64,000 nt of DNA, taken from Hinthialibacter sp964556895. GTDB lineage: Bacteria; Hinthialibacterota; Hinthialibacteria; Hinthialibacterales; Hinthialibacteraceae. The stretch spans positions 62,001 through 126,000 of the forward strand of contig CAZKYC010000002.1 in assembly GCA_964556895.1 (NCBI GenBank), in the 5' to 3' direction. Shown here piece by piece: positions 28,291 to 36,309 of the stretch. How positions within the stretch are numbered: the stretch's first letter is position 1; every line of letters starts with the position of its first letter. The notes under the pieces were generated by a model. The model did not search any database, was not told the DNA's origin, and saw only the letters and a program-made list of their open reading frames with translations. A program made the position numbers and the translations under genes.

Positions 28291-29592
28291 ATGCGCCGCC
28301 TAATTGAATATATTGTTATCACCACGGTATTTTGCCTCACCGCCGTTCAGACCGACGCCGAAGAAAACCTCAAGTGGTGGAAAGGCAACCTACACACCCA
28401 CTCCCATTGGAGCGACGGCGACGATTATCCTGACATGATCGCCGATTGGTATAAGCGCAACGGCTACCACTTCCTCGCCCTGTCTGACCACAACGTGTTG
28501 ATGCAAGACGAGCGCTGGATCGACCCCATCAAAAGCCGGGGCGGCAGCCAGGCGTTTGAGAAATACTTGGTGCGCTTTGGCCGTGATTGGGTCGAGACCC
28601 GCGTACAGGATGGCGCCTATCAGGTGCGCCTCAAACCATGGAACGAACTACGCCCCCGGTTTGAAGAACCCGACCGTTTTTTGATGATCCAAGGTGAAGA
28701 AATCACCGACAATTTCAAAGACACACAATTCAACGTCAACTTGCCTGTTCATTTGAACGCAATCAATTTAATTCATTACATCGCCCCGCAAGGCGGCGGT
28801 TCCGTCCAAGAAACCATGCAGAACAACATCGACGCCGTGTTAAAACAACGCGAACAAACCGGCCAGCCCATGTTTCCTCACATCAACCACCCAAATTTCG
28901 TTTGGGGAATCACCGCCGAAGAGTTGGCGGGCCTGGACGGCGAAAAATTCTTTGAAGTGTATAACGGCCACCCCAGCGTGAGAAACGAAGGCGACCAACA
29001 CCACGCCAGCATCGAACGCATGTGGGACATCATACTCACCAAGCGCCTGGGCGAGTTAAACAAACCCATCATGTATGGCATCGCCACCGACGACGCCCAC
29101 AGCTATCACCGCTACTCGTCGCGCGACAGCAATCCAGGTCGCGGCTGGGTCATGGTGCGCGCGGCGTTTCTAACTCCAGAACATATGATTCATGCGATGG
29201 AAGCGGGCGATTTTTATGCGAGCAGCGGCGTGGTGCTTGATGATATACAACATACCAATAATCAAATGACGATTCACATTCATCCTGAGAACGGCGTTGA
29301 ATATGAGACTATTTTTTATGGAACGCGCAAAGGGTATGATCCCTCGTCAACAGCCATGCACGACCCCAAGACAGGCATCCCCATCACCCGAAAATACAGC
29401 AAAGACGTCGGTGAAGTGTTGGCGAAAGTGAAAGGACCAAGCGCAACCTACTTCTTTAAAGGCGACGAACTTTACGTTCGCGCGACCGTCAATTCATCGA
29501 AGCCAAAAGAGAACCCCTATAAAGTAGGCGAGTATGAAAAAGCGTGGGTCCAACCAGTGGTTGTTTTCACGCCGCCAGCCCGTTCGGGCTGA
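28291..29592 (+). CDS. Secreted PHP-domain protein (CehA/McbA-like metallohydrolase)
   Basis: 433 residues from the ATG at 28291 (MRRLIEYIVITTVFCLTAVQ), with GGGAAGGGA upstream. Signal peptide to about residue 26. The PHP metal site is visible: NLHTHSHWSDG (HxH, near 37-43), LSDHN (near 70), QGEEITD, FPHINHPNFVWG and ATDDAHSYHRYS. The following segment PGRGWVMVRAAFLTPEHMIHAM ... GDFYASSGVVLDD is the CehA/McbA-type extension. Members hydrolyse phosphoester or related bonds, and some have been linked to degradation of xenobiotics, but the substrate here is unknown. A perfect short hairpin (agcccgttcgggct) overlaps the last codons but has no T-tract, so termination is unclear. Confidence 0.88.
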   Translation: MRRLIEYIVITTVFCLTAVQTDAEENLKWWKGNLHTHSHWSDGDDYPDMIADWYKRNGYHFLALSDHNVLMQDERWIDPIKSRGGSQAFEKYLVRFGRDWVETRVQDGAYQVRLKPWNELRPRFEEPDRFLMIQGEEITDNFKDTQFNVNLPVHLNAINLIHYIAPQGGGSVQETMQNNIDAVLKQREQTGQPMFPHINHPNFVWGITAEELAGLDGEKFFEVYNGHPSVRNEGDQHHASIERMWDIILTKRLGELNKPIMYGIATDDAHSYHRYSSRDSNPGRGWVMVRAAFLTPEHMIHAMEAGDFYASSGVVLDDIQHTNNQMTIHIHPENGVEYETIFYGTRKGYDPSSTAMHDPKTGIPITRKYSKDVGEVLAKVKGPSATYFFKGDELYVRATVNSSKPKENPYKVGEYEKAWVQPVVVFTPPARSG

Positions 29593-29605
29593 ACGTGAAC
29601 GTCCG

Positions 29606-29725
29606 TCAAAAAACGCGCTTTGGTTCGTCTGCCGCCTGGGCTGTTTGTGCGCCAGTGATTGTTGCGGCTCCTGCAATAATGACGCTGGTCATCATATTTC
29701 TGCGTGAAAGTTTGGTTGTACTCAT
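29606..29725 (-). pseudogene. Orphan Tat signal peptide ORF, 39 codons
   Basis: ATG at 29725 with AGGGGAT 7 bases upstream encodes MSTTKLSRRNMMTSVIIAGA..., ending AAQA-like (TAQAADEPKRVF) then TGA at 29606. It has everything a twin-arginine signal needs: a polar start, SRRNMMTSV, a hydrophobic core and an AxA cleavage site, but only about eight residues after it. It begins 19 bases past the stop of the exonuclease-phosphatase gene, and the downstream DNA is the end of the convergent PHP gene. It is most simply the surviving start of a Tat-exported protein whose body was deleted or replaced. A functional micro-protein cannot be excluded. Confidence 0.6.
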
Positions 29726-29744
29726 CAACAATATCCCCTAAATG

Positions 29745-30569
29745 CTATTCATTTGAATTTGGATTATTAAAATTGATTTCAAGTTCGACCAATAAAGGCA
29801 GGTGGTCTGACGCTTGCGTTTCAAGCACTTTGGCTTTTTTGACTTTGATATCATCAGAGACGAAAATAAAGTCAATTCGCTTGGTCGGTCTTGTGCTTGA
29901 ATAGGTAAACCCTTTATCGTTATCAACTGAATCCCACACATCAGTAAAACGTTCCCTCAAACGAAAATAAACTTGTCCATTTGGCATGTCATTAAAATCA
30001 CCGCATAAGATCATAGGCAAGTCGCTGTGTTTATCGGCGAGTGTTATCATTTCCTCTACATTGCTAAGCCGTTCGCTATTGTCAGGGCGGTAATCGATAT
30101 GCGTGCTGGCGAATAGAACCGCGCCGCCGTCGAGTTCGATTTTGGCAAGCAATAGTCCGCGCTGTTCTCCCTCACGCAGCATCTTAAAGTGGTGATTGTT
30201 GGATTCGAGTATCGGGAAGCGAGATAATATCGCATTGCCATACGAACCGCCCTGAAAGTCGATGTTCTTGCCAAAAGCGAATGAGAAACCGATGTTTGAC
30301 GCGATGATGTGGGGCAGGTCTAACTGCTGCGTGCGTTCAACGCCGCGGTCGACCTCTTGAAGCGCAGCCAGGTCAGCGCTTGCGCTGGAGACAACTTGGG
30401 CTATGCGGCCAGGGTTGACCTCGCCGTCAACGCCGCGCGCATGATGAATGTTGTAGGTCATCACCCGTAGATCCACCACTTTCGCGTGAATCACGCCAGC
30501 AGAAAAAACGAGTAAAACAGAAATTAGAAACCTTCTCAAAATTACTTGTACATTCGATGCGAACGGCAT
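29745..30569 (-). CDS. Secreted endonuclease/exonuclease/phosphatase family protein
   Basis: 274 residues if started at the ATG at 30569 (MPFASNVQVILRRF). A signal peptide follows (ILRRFLISVLLVFSAGVIHA). Family motifs: MTYNIHHARG, LAALQEVDRG, GNAILSRFPI, STHIDYRPDNS, CGDFNDMPNG, DFIFVSDD and ASDHLPLLVEL, together the complete metal and catalytic set. The enzyme probably cleaves phosphodiester bonds (nucleic acid, sphingomyelin- or inositol-phosphate-like substrates) outside the cytoplasm. The chosen ATG lies inside the terminal inverted repeat of the 76-nt element at 30565-30640 and has no good ribosome site; a TTG at 30539 is an alternative. Longer starts would translate the repeat itself and are rejected. 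Probably followed by the Tat stub in the same transcript. Confidence 0.85.
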   Translation of the reverse strand: MPFASNVQVILRRFLISVLLVFSAGVIHAKVVDLRVMTYNIHHARGVDGEVNPGRIAQVVSSASADLAALQEVDRGVERTQQLDLPHIIASNIGFSFAFGKNIDFQGGSYGNAILSRFPILESNNHHFKMLREGEQRGLLLAKIELDGGAVLFASTHIDYRPDNSERLSNVEEMITLADKHSDLPMILCGDFNDMPNGQVYFRLRERFTDVWDSVDNDKGFTYSSTRPTKRIDFIFVSDDIKVKKAKVLETQASDHLPLLVELEINFNNPNSNE

Positions 30570-30640
30570 GGGTCTATCTCTGCTCGCTTCCGTGCTGCTC
30601 CGCTTATAAGCACAGGCGATCCCAGAGAAACACCCATGCC
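30565..30640 (-). repeat. 76-nt interspersed inverted-repeat element, copy 2
   Basis: Starts ggcatgggtctatctctg and ends cagagaaacacccatgcc, with ctcgcttccgtgctgctccgc and cacaggcg inside. Opposite orientation to copy 1. Overlaps the presumed start codon of the phosphatase-fold gene. Confidence 0.8.
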
Positions 30641-30706
30641 GCAATTGGCTGGTCAATGTAATCAACATTCAGTATCTCCACGGTATGAATTATGTTGAGA
30701 TGTCAT

Positions 30707-31465
30707 TTAGCCAACTATTGAAAGGAGTTTCTTTATCGTTTGAATCTTGTCTTGGTCAGTGATATTGAGGCTGTACTCATCAATGGCGTAGCTGCCGCCC
30801 ATTTGAATGTCGGGGTTGCGAAAGTTCATTCGGCTGGCGATTTGAGCGCGGCATGAGACATGAATATCGCGCACGCCCGTCGATTTAACTATCTGGTTTG
30901 CGTTGGTTTCATTGACTCCGCTGCCCGCCATGATTCGCATGTCATCGCCAACATGCTCAACAAAACGCTTGATGTTGTCGGCGCCGTCAGCGGCTTTGTT
31001 TTTGAGGCCGGAAGTCAACAAAATATCCACGCCCAGTTCAAGCAATTGGTCGAGCGCCCGGTCAGGATCAGACGTCATGTCAAATGCGCGGTGAAAGGCC
31101 ACTTTCAATGGCTGCGCCTGTTCAACAAACGCTTTTGTGTGTTCAAGATCAATCAAACCGTCTGGCTTTAACAGTCCTATTACCACGCCGTCGGCTTTGA
31201 GGTATTTGGCAGTTTCGATGTCATAGTCCATCACGCCGAGTTCATCGTCGCTATAACAAAAGTCGCCGCCGCGCGGACGAACCATCATATGAATGGGAAT
31301 ATCCACCGCCGCGCGAATCTGCCTGACCATGCCCGCGCTTGGCGTCGTCCCGCCCTCGATCAGGTTGTCACAGACCTCCAACCGGTCAGCGCCCCCGGCC
31401 TGGGCGGCGCGAGCGGACTCGACGGAATTGACAATCACTTCGAGAGCAAACGGTTTGTTGACCAT
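30707..31465 (-). CDS. cutC: CutC family protein (copper homeostasis/TIM-barrel)
   Basis: 252 residues, normal for CutC. Signatures in order: LEVIVNSVESARAAQAGGAD, RLEVCDNLIEGGTTPSAGMV, IPIHMMVRPRGGDFCYSDDE, VIGLLKPDGLIDLEHT, VAFHRAFDMTSDPDRAL, ILLTSGLKNKAADG, IMAGSGVNETNAN, and DIHVSCR near the C-terminus. The family is a cytosolic TIM barrel first linked to copper tolerance; a direct copper-handling role is disputed and an enzymatic role is possible. No metal-transport genes are adjacent. Starts at the ATG at 31465; the upstream gap holds one copy of the 76-nt repeat, then the divergent prepilin gene. Confidence 0.95.
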   Translation of the reverse strand: MVNKPFALEVIVNSVESARAAQAGGADRLEVCDNLIEGGTTPSAGMVRQIRAAVDIPIHMMVRPRGGDFCYSDDELGVMDYDIETAKYLKADGVVIGLLKPDGLIDLEHTKAFVEQAQPLKVAFHRAFDMTSDPDRALDQLLELGVDILLTSGLKNKAADGADNIKRFVEHVGDDMRIMAGSGVNETNANQIVKSTGVRDIHVSCRAQIASRMNFRNPDIQMGGSYAIDEYSLNITDQDKIQTIKKLLSIVG

Positions 31466-31537
31466 TCTATACTATTTCCATCTCAAAAAAACATAATGAA
31501 TAGTATTCTAATTGAACAATTTATTGCCAGGTAGTCT

Positions 31538-31613
31538 GGCCTGGGTGCAACTCTGGGAGCGCCTGTGCAACAAAGCAGAGCGGCGCAGAAGCGAGCAGAG
31601 TTGTACCCAGGCC
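31538..31613 (+). repeat. 76-nt interspersed inverted-repeat element, copy 3
   Basis: ggcctgggtgcaactctgg ... cagagttgtacccaggcc; the position-5 base pair is swapped in both arms (atg to ctg, cat to cag), i.e. a compensatory change that keeps the inverted repeat intact. Interior reads gagcgcctgtgcaacaaagc and gaagcgagc. Lies between cutC and the divergent prepilin gene. Confidence 0.85.
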
Positions 31614-31739
31614 AATCACCGCTCACTCACAATGTTTTTTTATGGCTGCTGTTTTTGCACACGGCTTTATGATAGGATGATTTCGCAGCGTTGAGAATTC
31701 TTCCAAGGCGAATGCTACCAACTTAATGGAGAATTATGA

Positions 31740-32399
31740 ATGACGCGTTCCCCCGCCTTTACGTTGATTGAACTCTTAATCGTCGTCGCCATAATCGGTA
31801 TCCTCGCCGCCATCGCCGTTCCAAATTTTCTCAACGCTCAGGTTCGCGCCAAAGTCGCGCGCAGTTATGCCGACATGAAAAACGTCGGGACGGGAATCGA
31901 GATGCTGCGCATCGACAAGAACGTCCTTCTAGTTGACCTATGGGACGACGACCACGAATGGGGCGTGGAGCGCATCAACGATATCTTTAACGGCGCCGGG
32001 TTTCAGTCAAACCAGCTGCAGCGCACCGGACGGGACGTATTGGCGCCGCTGACCACGCCGGTTTCGTATCTGAGCGCGATTCCCTTCGATCCGTTCATCG
32101 AAAAGCACGGCGTCGAAGTCCACGGCGGCAATAATGTCAACTTCCGCTCATACATTTATGGCGACCTCGAAGTGCTAGACGCATCGAACGGCGGTTTTTA
32201 CGTCCCGGTGTATAACCCTCAAATGAACACCACCAACCTACATGGAGTCAGGCCTCTCAACACTAACGAATGGGTGTTATTGGGCTTCGGCCCCGACGGC
32301 GACATGCCTAGCGCGACCTGGGGCGTTCCCTATCAGGCGAGCAATGGGCTGACCTCAAATGGCGAGCTGGTCGTACGCGCCGGCGGCGGACTGCAATAA
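31740..32399 (+). CDS. Prepilin-like protein (GspG/type II secretion pseudopilin type) 1
   Basis: 219 residues, ATG at 31740 with TGGAG 9-11 bases upstream. A six-residue leader (MTRSPA) precedes FTLIELLIVVAIIGILAAIA, with the conserved Glu at position +5 of the mature protein. The residue before the predicted prepilin peptidase cut is Ala, not the usual Gly, as also in prepilin 3. The globular part ends in YQASNGLTSNGELV, a motif shared in variant form by three of the other four prepilins in this window. It stands alone, apart from any type II secretion or type IV pilus operon, and is followed by a terminator. Likely an accessory or substrate-presenting pseudopilin. Confidence 0.88.
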   Translation: MTRSPAFTLIELLIVVAIIGILAAIAVPNFLNAQVRAKVARSYADMKNVGTGIEMLRIDKNVLLVDLWDDDHEWGVERINDIFNGAGFQSNQLQRTGRDVLAPLTTPVSYLSAIPFDPFIEKHGVEVHGGNNVNFRSYIYGDLEVLDASNGGFYVPVYNPQMNTTNLHGVRPLNTNEWVLLGFGPDGDMPSATWGVPYQASNGLTSNGELVVRAGGGLQ

Positions 32400-32492
32400 T
32401 TTCTGGGCGCCGCGCCTTATTTTTTGGGACGGGCGCGCAAATGGTGTACATTTAATGTAAGCAAAGGGTTTATAAAGAAATTGGTATGTAAA

Positions 32493-32519
32493 GACGGCGC
32501 CACTGGCGTCGCCTTTTTT
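32493..32519 (+). terminator. Possible terminator between prepilin 1 and nhaA
   Basis: gacggcgccactggcgtcgcc folds into a GC-rich hairpin with a bulge and is followed by six T. It lies 94 bases after the prepilin stop and upstream of nhaA. Confidence 0.5.
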
Positions 32520-32555
32520 CTATATGTATCTCACGTCTAATCAAAGGATTATGTT

Positions 32556-33746
32556 ATGGCACAGGTTGGGAATTCATCTATTGGCAAGTTTTTGAAGATG
32601 GAATCGGCGGGCGGCATCCTGTTGATGATTTCCGCCATTTTGGCGATTATCGTCGCTAACTCGCCTCTGTACAATTTATATAACCTGCTGATCGAGACGC
32701 CGATCGTCATGCAAGTCGGCATGTTAAAGATCGCCAAGCCGCTGCTCTTGTGGGTGAATGACGGACTAATGGCGGTGTTTTTCTTCTTGGTCGGGCTTGA
32801 ACTCAAGCGTGAGTTTTTAGAAGGCGAACTGTCTGAAACCAAAAACATCATCCTGCCCGGCATCGGCGCCATCGGCGGCATGATCGCCCCGGCTCTGGTG
32901 TATGTTATGTTTAACTACAACGACCCGGTTGCCTTGAAGGGCTGGGCGATCCCCGCCGCCACAGACATCGCCTTTGCGTTAGGCATCCTGTCGCTGCTTG
33001 GCTCGCGGGTTCCGACGAGCCTGAAGGTGTTTTTGACCTCGCTGGCGATCTTTGACGATGTCGGCGCGATTGTCATTATCGCGATCTTCTATACCAGCAA
33101 GATTCTCGTCCCCGCCTTGGTTGTCTGCGCGGTCTGCGTGGTGGTCTTGGCGATGTTAAACCAACGCGGCGTCACCTCAAAAAGCGTCTACCTGACCATT
33201 GGCGCAGTAATGTGGGTGGCGATGCTCAAGTCGGGCGTCCACGCAACCCTGGCGGGTGTGTTGTTGGCGTTCTTCATCCCGATTCGCACAGCAAACCAGC
33301 CAGACGCGTCACCGCTCAAAACGTTAGAGCACGACTTACACCACACCGTGGCGTTTATCATCCTGCCGGTCTTTGCGTTCTGTAACGCGGGCCTCAATCT
33401 CTCCGGCGTGGGCATGGAGCAGGTATTGCACGGCGTTCCCCTTGGCATCGCGCTCGGCCTGTTCTTCGGCAAGCAGTTGGGCATCTTCGTGTTCTGCTGG
33501 CTGGGTGTGAAGATAAAGTTGACCGAGTTGCCCAGCGATTTTAGTTGGGCGTCGCTCTATGGCACAGCCGCCTTGTGCGGCGTTGGCTTTACCATGAGCC
33601 TGTTTATCGGGTCGCTAGCGTTTGAAGAAACCGGCGTCAACCTGATGTTTGACGAGCGCCTGGGAATCATCCTCGGCTCGCTGGCGTCTGGCATCCTCGG
33701 CTACGCCTTGCTGAATATGATGCTCAAAAAAGAAGCCGAAGCCTAA
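32556..33746 (+). CDS. nhaA: Na+/H+ antiporter NhaA
   Basis: 396 residues with about 12 transmembrane helices, full length for the family. Signatures: VNDGLMAVFFFLVGLELKRE (helix III), GWAIPAATDIAFALGILSLL (helix IV with the TD of the ion path), FLTSLAIFDDVGAIVIIAIF (helix V, the paired Asp-Asp that binds Na+/H+), KSGVHATLAGVLLAFFIP, and GFTMSLFIGSLAFE. NhaA exchanges two protons for one Na+ across the inner membrane and serves pH and sodium homeostasis; its presence with an SSS symporter fits a cell that uses a sodium cycle. ATG at 32556 has AAGGAT upstream. Monocistronic between two terminators. Confidence 0.97.
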   Translation: MAQVGNSSIGKFLKMESAGGILLMISAILAIIVANSPLYNLYNLLIETPIVMQVGMLKIAKPLLLWVNDGLMAVFFFLVGLELKREFLEGELSETKNIILPGIGAIGGMIAPALVYVMFNYNDPVALKGWAIPAATDIAFALGILSLLGSRVPTSLKVFLTSLAIFDDVGAIVIIAIFYTSKILVPALVVCAVCVVVLAMLNQRGVTSKSVYLTIGAVMWVAMLKSGVHATLAGVLLAFFIPIRTANQPDASPLKTLEHDLHHTVAFIILPVFAFCNAGLNLSGVGMEQVLHGVPLGIALGLFFGKQLGIFVFCWLGVKIKLTELPSDFSWASLYGTAALCGVGFTMSLFIGSLAFEETGVNLMFDERLGIILGSLASGILGYALLNMMLKKEAEA

Positions 33747-33777
33747 ACAACGTTGTCGTTTGAATCCACACAACCAA

Positions 33778-33812
33778 CGCCCAGGGAGATACCCTCCCTG
33801 GGCGTTCTTTTT
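33778..33812 (+). terminator. Rho-independent terminator of nhaA
   Basis: Perfect 11-base stem cgcccagggag / ctccctgggcg with a short loop, followed by ttcttttt; 31 bases after the stop. Confidence 0.9.
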
Positions 33813-34030
33813 GAATTTACCAGCTTGGTGAAACATGAAAAAGCAGAGCAAGAAACCACACTGCAGAAATAATTGATGCGTATCAAGTAGGGCAGCGAAG
33901 CAAATCCCAACAATGAATACGTTTCAATGACGATGGTGGCATTCATTCCATTCATCCCACCAAGATCCCCAACCCATAGAGAGAAGGGACTACGTTTGCG
34001 CTCATCAGGCCTGCCCATCCAGATTCTAAC

Positions 34031-34062
34031 GAAAAAACGGGCTGGCGATTTCGCCAGCCCGT
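34031..34062 (-). terminator. Rho-independent terminator of the 34091-35137 gene
   Basis: Perfect 12-base stem acgggctggcga / tcgccagcccgt with a 2-base centre; on the minus strand it is followed by a run of T. Located 28 bases downstream of the stop at 34091. Confidence 0.9.
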
Positions 34063-34090
34063 CGTTGTTCTATCGAAAGTCTCTTTCTAT

Positions 34091-35137
34091 TTAGAAGAGG
34101 CTCCATGAATCAACATCCGAACCGCCCAATGAGACAACGCGCAGGTTGTCATACAAACCAAACTGGGTCGAAGTAAAGCGGGAGTTGAATGTATCTTCAT
34201 AGCCTAAGAGCAACTTACCAGATGGGTACGTATCATCAGCGTCATCATATTCAACCACTTTGATGAAACCGTCTTCGGTGGTTTGCACCCATGGAAAATC
34301 GCTGTTGATGAAGCCGATTTCTTCGGTGATTTCACTCTTCAAATAAATGGTGACCACACCGTCAATGAAATCCATACGTAGTTCTGTCCAGTGGTTGGCG
34401 GATGCGCCAGTGAATCCAGCGCCGGTTTTGTTAAAGAAATAAATCAGGCTGAACAAATCGTTATATGGACGTGGAACGCCGTCGTCTTCGCCATCGCCTG
34501 GAACGGCGCAATCTTGAACAGGTGTTTCGATAAACCATGTGCCGCATACGCTGTCATCTGTACCGTCTTCAGTGGGGCCGCCTTCGAGCAGGGCGTAGTC
34601 AAATGATCCCCAACCATTGTCAGGCGCGGCGGTCCAGAAATAGCCATCGGTGTCATCCACAGCTTCCTCGAAACCAAACGTGCCTTGACCAAGGCTAACC
34701 AGTTTCTCGCCGCTGTGGTTGATGCCAACAATCGTTTGGTTGGTAGACCCCGCGGCGTCAGCGTTCACGCGGCCAAAGACGTCAACGAAGACTTGATAGT
34801 TGCCCGAAAACTCCTCGTTAGTATACACATTCAAGAATGAACCCGCATTGTTCTCAAGCATAAAGTTGGCCGACATCCACAACGCGATGGTGTCGCCTTC
34901 GGTTGAGTTGGGAGCCGGTGGAACCGGGTCGCCAATACCGTCTGTGTCAACACTGTAGTCATAGGCAAACCGCGCTTCGTTGTCCATCCCCGTATCAGGA
35001 CGGTCTAACTGTAACACGCTGTAATTCGCCGATGAGTCTGTGTTGAAGTTGTCTTCAAACACCACCTCTTGAGCGGAAACGGTCATCGACAGCGCCGCTC
35101 CCATTCCTAATGCCAAAAACCGTTTTCTCATTTTCAT
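34091..35137 (-). CDS. Secreted beta-rich protein with C-terminal tag DVDSWSLF
   Basis: 348 residues from the ATG at 35137 (MKMRKRFLALGMGAALSMTV), chosen because GGAGGT lies 8 bases upstream. Signal peptide to about residue 22 (VSAQ). The body looks like a lectin/laminin-G-like jelly-roll (VVFEDNFNTDSSANYSVLQ, then EGDTIALWMSANFML, HWTELRMDFIDGVVTIYLKS and TSTQFGLYDNLRVVSLGG), but I do not recognise an exact family. The last eight residues DVDSWSLF follow a short linker and resemble the ends of three other secreted proteins here. The gene lies 64 bases after prepilin 2 on the same strand, so the pair is probably one operon. Confidence 0.82.
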   Translation of the reverse strand: MKMRKRFLALGMGAALSMTVSAQEVVFEDNFNTDSSANYSVLQLDRPDTGMDNEARFAYDYSVDTDGIGDPVPPAPNSTEGDTIALWMSANFMLENNAGSFLNVYTNEEFSGNYQVFVDVFGRVNADAAGSTNQTIVGINHSGEKLVSLGQGTFGFEEAVDDTDGYFWTAAPDNGWGSFDYALLEGGPTEDGTDDSVCGTWFIETPVQDCAVPGDGEDDGVPRPYNDLFSLIYFFNKTGAGFTGASANHWTELRMDFIDGVVTIYLKSEITEEIGFINSDFPWVQTTEDGFIKVVEYDDADDTYPSGKLLLGYEDTFNSRFTSTQFGLYDNLRVVSLGGSDVDSWSLF

Positions 35138-35201
35138 CCGAACTACCTCCATAAGGATATAAATAGTTTCGCCGCCGCAGGCGCGGGGCGTTTGTTCACG
35201 A

Positions 35202-35792
35202 TTATTTCAACGCTTCAGGAATGTCATTCACCGTTTGGAATTTTTGAGAAATAATGATGTTGCCCGAGCTGAGAATTCCGTTGCTCGAGTCATAGACTCT
35301 CACGCCGTATGTGCCATTAAAGTAGGTCTTGTCTGGCCCATACGAGATCGCCCGCCAGGTTCCATAAAAATCTTCCATATATTCAGGAAAGAGATCATGG
35401 TCAGTCAACATTTTCAGATTGTGATATGTATAAAATTGCTCGTTATTGCGTTGCGTTTCTTCGTCTGACTGGTTCACGAACGGGTCGGGCAACAGCCCGC
35501 TGGAGAGATAGGAAACCGGCGTGGTCAGATTAAAGCGCATATACCCATATGTGATGTCGCTGGGGGTCATCTGAGGGTTGGTGCTGGGCGGCGGCGCATT
35601 GTTATCAAGCGTATACATTTCGATGGCGGTCGCCATCGCCCGAAGGTCAGACTGGGCGCGCGCGACTTTCGCTCTAATTTGCGCATTCAAAAAATTGGGC
35701 ACCGCTATGGCGGCGAGAATCCCTATGATGGCGACGACAATCAACAATTCAATCAAAGTGAAACCCGATGTATTTCTCATAGACGATGTCAT
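35202..35792 (-). CDS. Prepilin-like protein (pseudopilin type) 2
   Basis: 196 residues if started at the ATG at 35792 (MTSSMRNTSGFTLIELLIVV); the ATG at 35780 is equally good and longer starts add an implausible hydrophobic leader. Classic cleavage site G|FTLIE, +5 Glu, and the hydrophobic helix IVVAIIGILAAIAVPNFLNA. The globular part contains FNLTTPVSYLSSGLLPDPFV (shared with prepilins 1, 3 and 4 as TTPVxYxSxxxxDPF) and ends with YDSSNGILSSGNII. It precedes a C-tagged secreted protein gene by 64 bases, an arrangement repeated at 38-40 kb. Confidence 0.88.
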   Translation of the reverse strand: MTSSMRNTSGFTLIELLIVVAIIGILAAIAVPNFLNAQIRAKVARAQSDLRAMATAIEMYTLDNNAPPPSTNPQMTPSDITYGYMRFNLTTPVSYLSSGLLPDPFVNQSDEETQRNNEQFYTYHNLKMLTDHDLFPEYMEDFYGTWRAISYGPDKTYFNGTYGVRVYDSSNGILSSGNIIISQKFQTVNDIPEALK

Positions 35793-36309
35793 ATAAGTGT
35801 CATGAATCCTTTCTATCAACTCAAATATCATAAATGGTGACAGATATCTGATTAAAAAACGACACAAAAGTGTGTGTATTTAACTAGCCGCATTGATTGA
35901 AACCAAACCACTGATGTAAAAACTGCGCCGAACCGACAATGTTGTAAGATTTTAGGCTTTTTTTAGGTTTTTACTAGTATTAAATTCGATTTCAATTAGA
36001 AATACAGGCAAATCTCATACCGATTTATAAAAGAAATAGTCAGCGATGAATTCTTTTGGTTTTGGGACAGATGGCACTGTTTGTATGAAATTTTCACTTT
36101 CGTTATGTTGACACGCCTCCGTTTAGAGTAATATTGTATTTAAAAATAATTTGCATTAATACTCTAGAGCGTTTGTCAAAAATATGCGCGTAAAACGCCC
36201 CCGTATCCGCCGCGGCGGACAGCGATAGATACAGTTACGCAAACTCAATCCGCACATAATTCTGGCAACCACTAATCATAGTATCCAACATAAAAGTGAT
36301 AATGACAAA
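35793..36309. other. Divergent intergenic region with a 109-nt repeat
   Basis: 517 bases between prepilin 2 and the transglutaminase gene. Mostly A/T-rich and free of open frames; the right part is the 109-nt repeat at 36166-36274, which ends only 35 bases before the transglutaminase start and may therefore carry its promoter. Confidence 0.6.
36166..36274 (+). repeat. 109-nt repeat family 2, copy 1
   Basis: Starts agagcgtttgtcaaaaat and contains the 12-base palindrome ccgccgcggcgg. It matches 49340-49448 with about nine differences in 109 bases, in the same orientation. No coding potential; flanks are unrelated. Confidence 0.85.

Larger units (their letters stand above)
33747..34090. other. 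Convergent intergenic region with two terminators
   Basis: 344 bases between nhaA and the minus-strand secreted protein. It contains one terminator for each gene (33778-33812 and 34031-34062). Short frames in it have no ribosome sites and no protein-like composition. Confidence 0.7.

Noticed and set aside
33743..34018. A 91-codon minus-strand frame between nhaA and the tagged secreted protein
   Set aside because: It spans the nhaA terminator, has no ribosome site and its translation lacks protein-like character.
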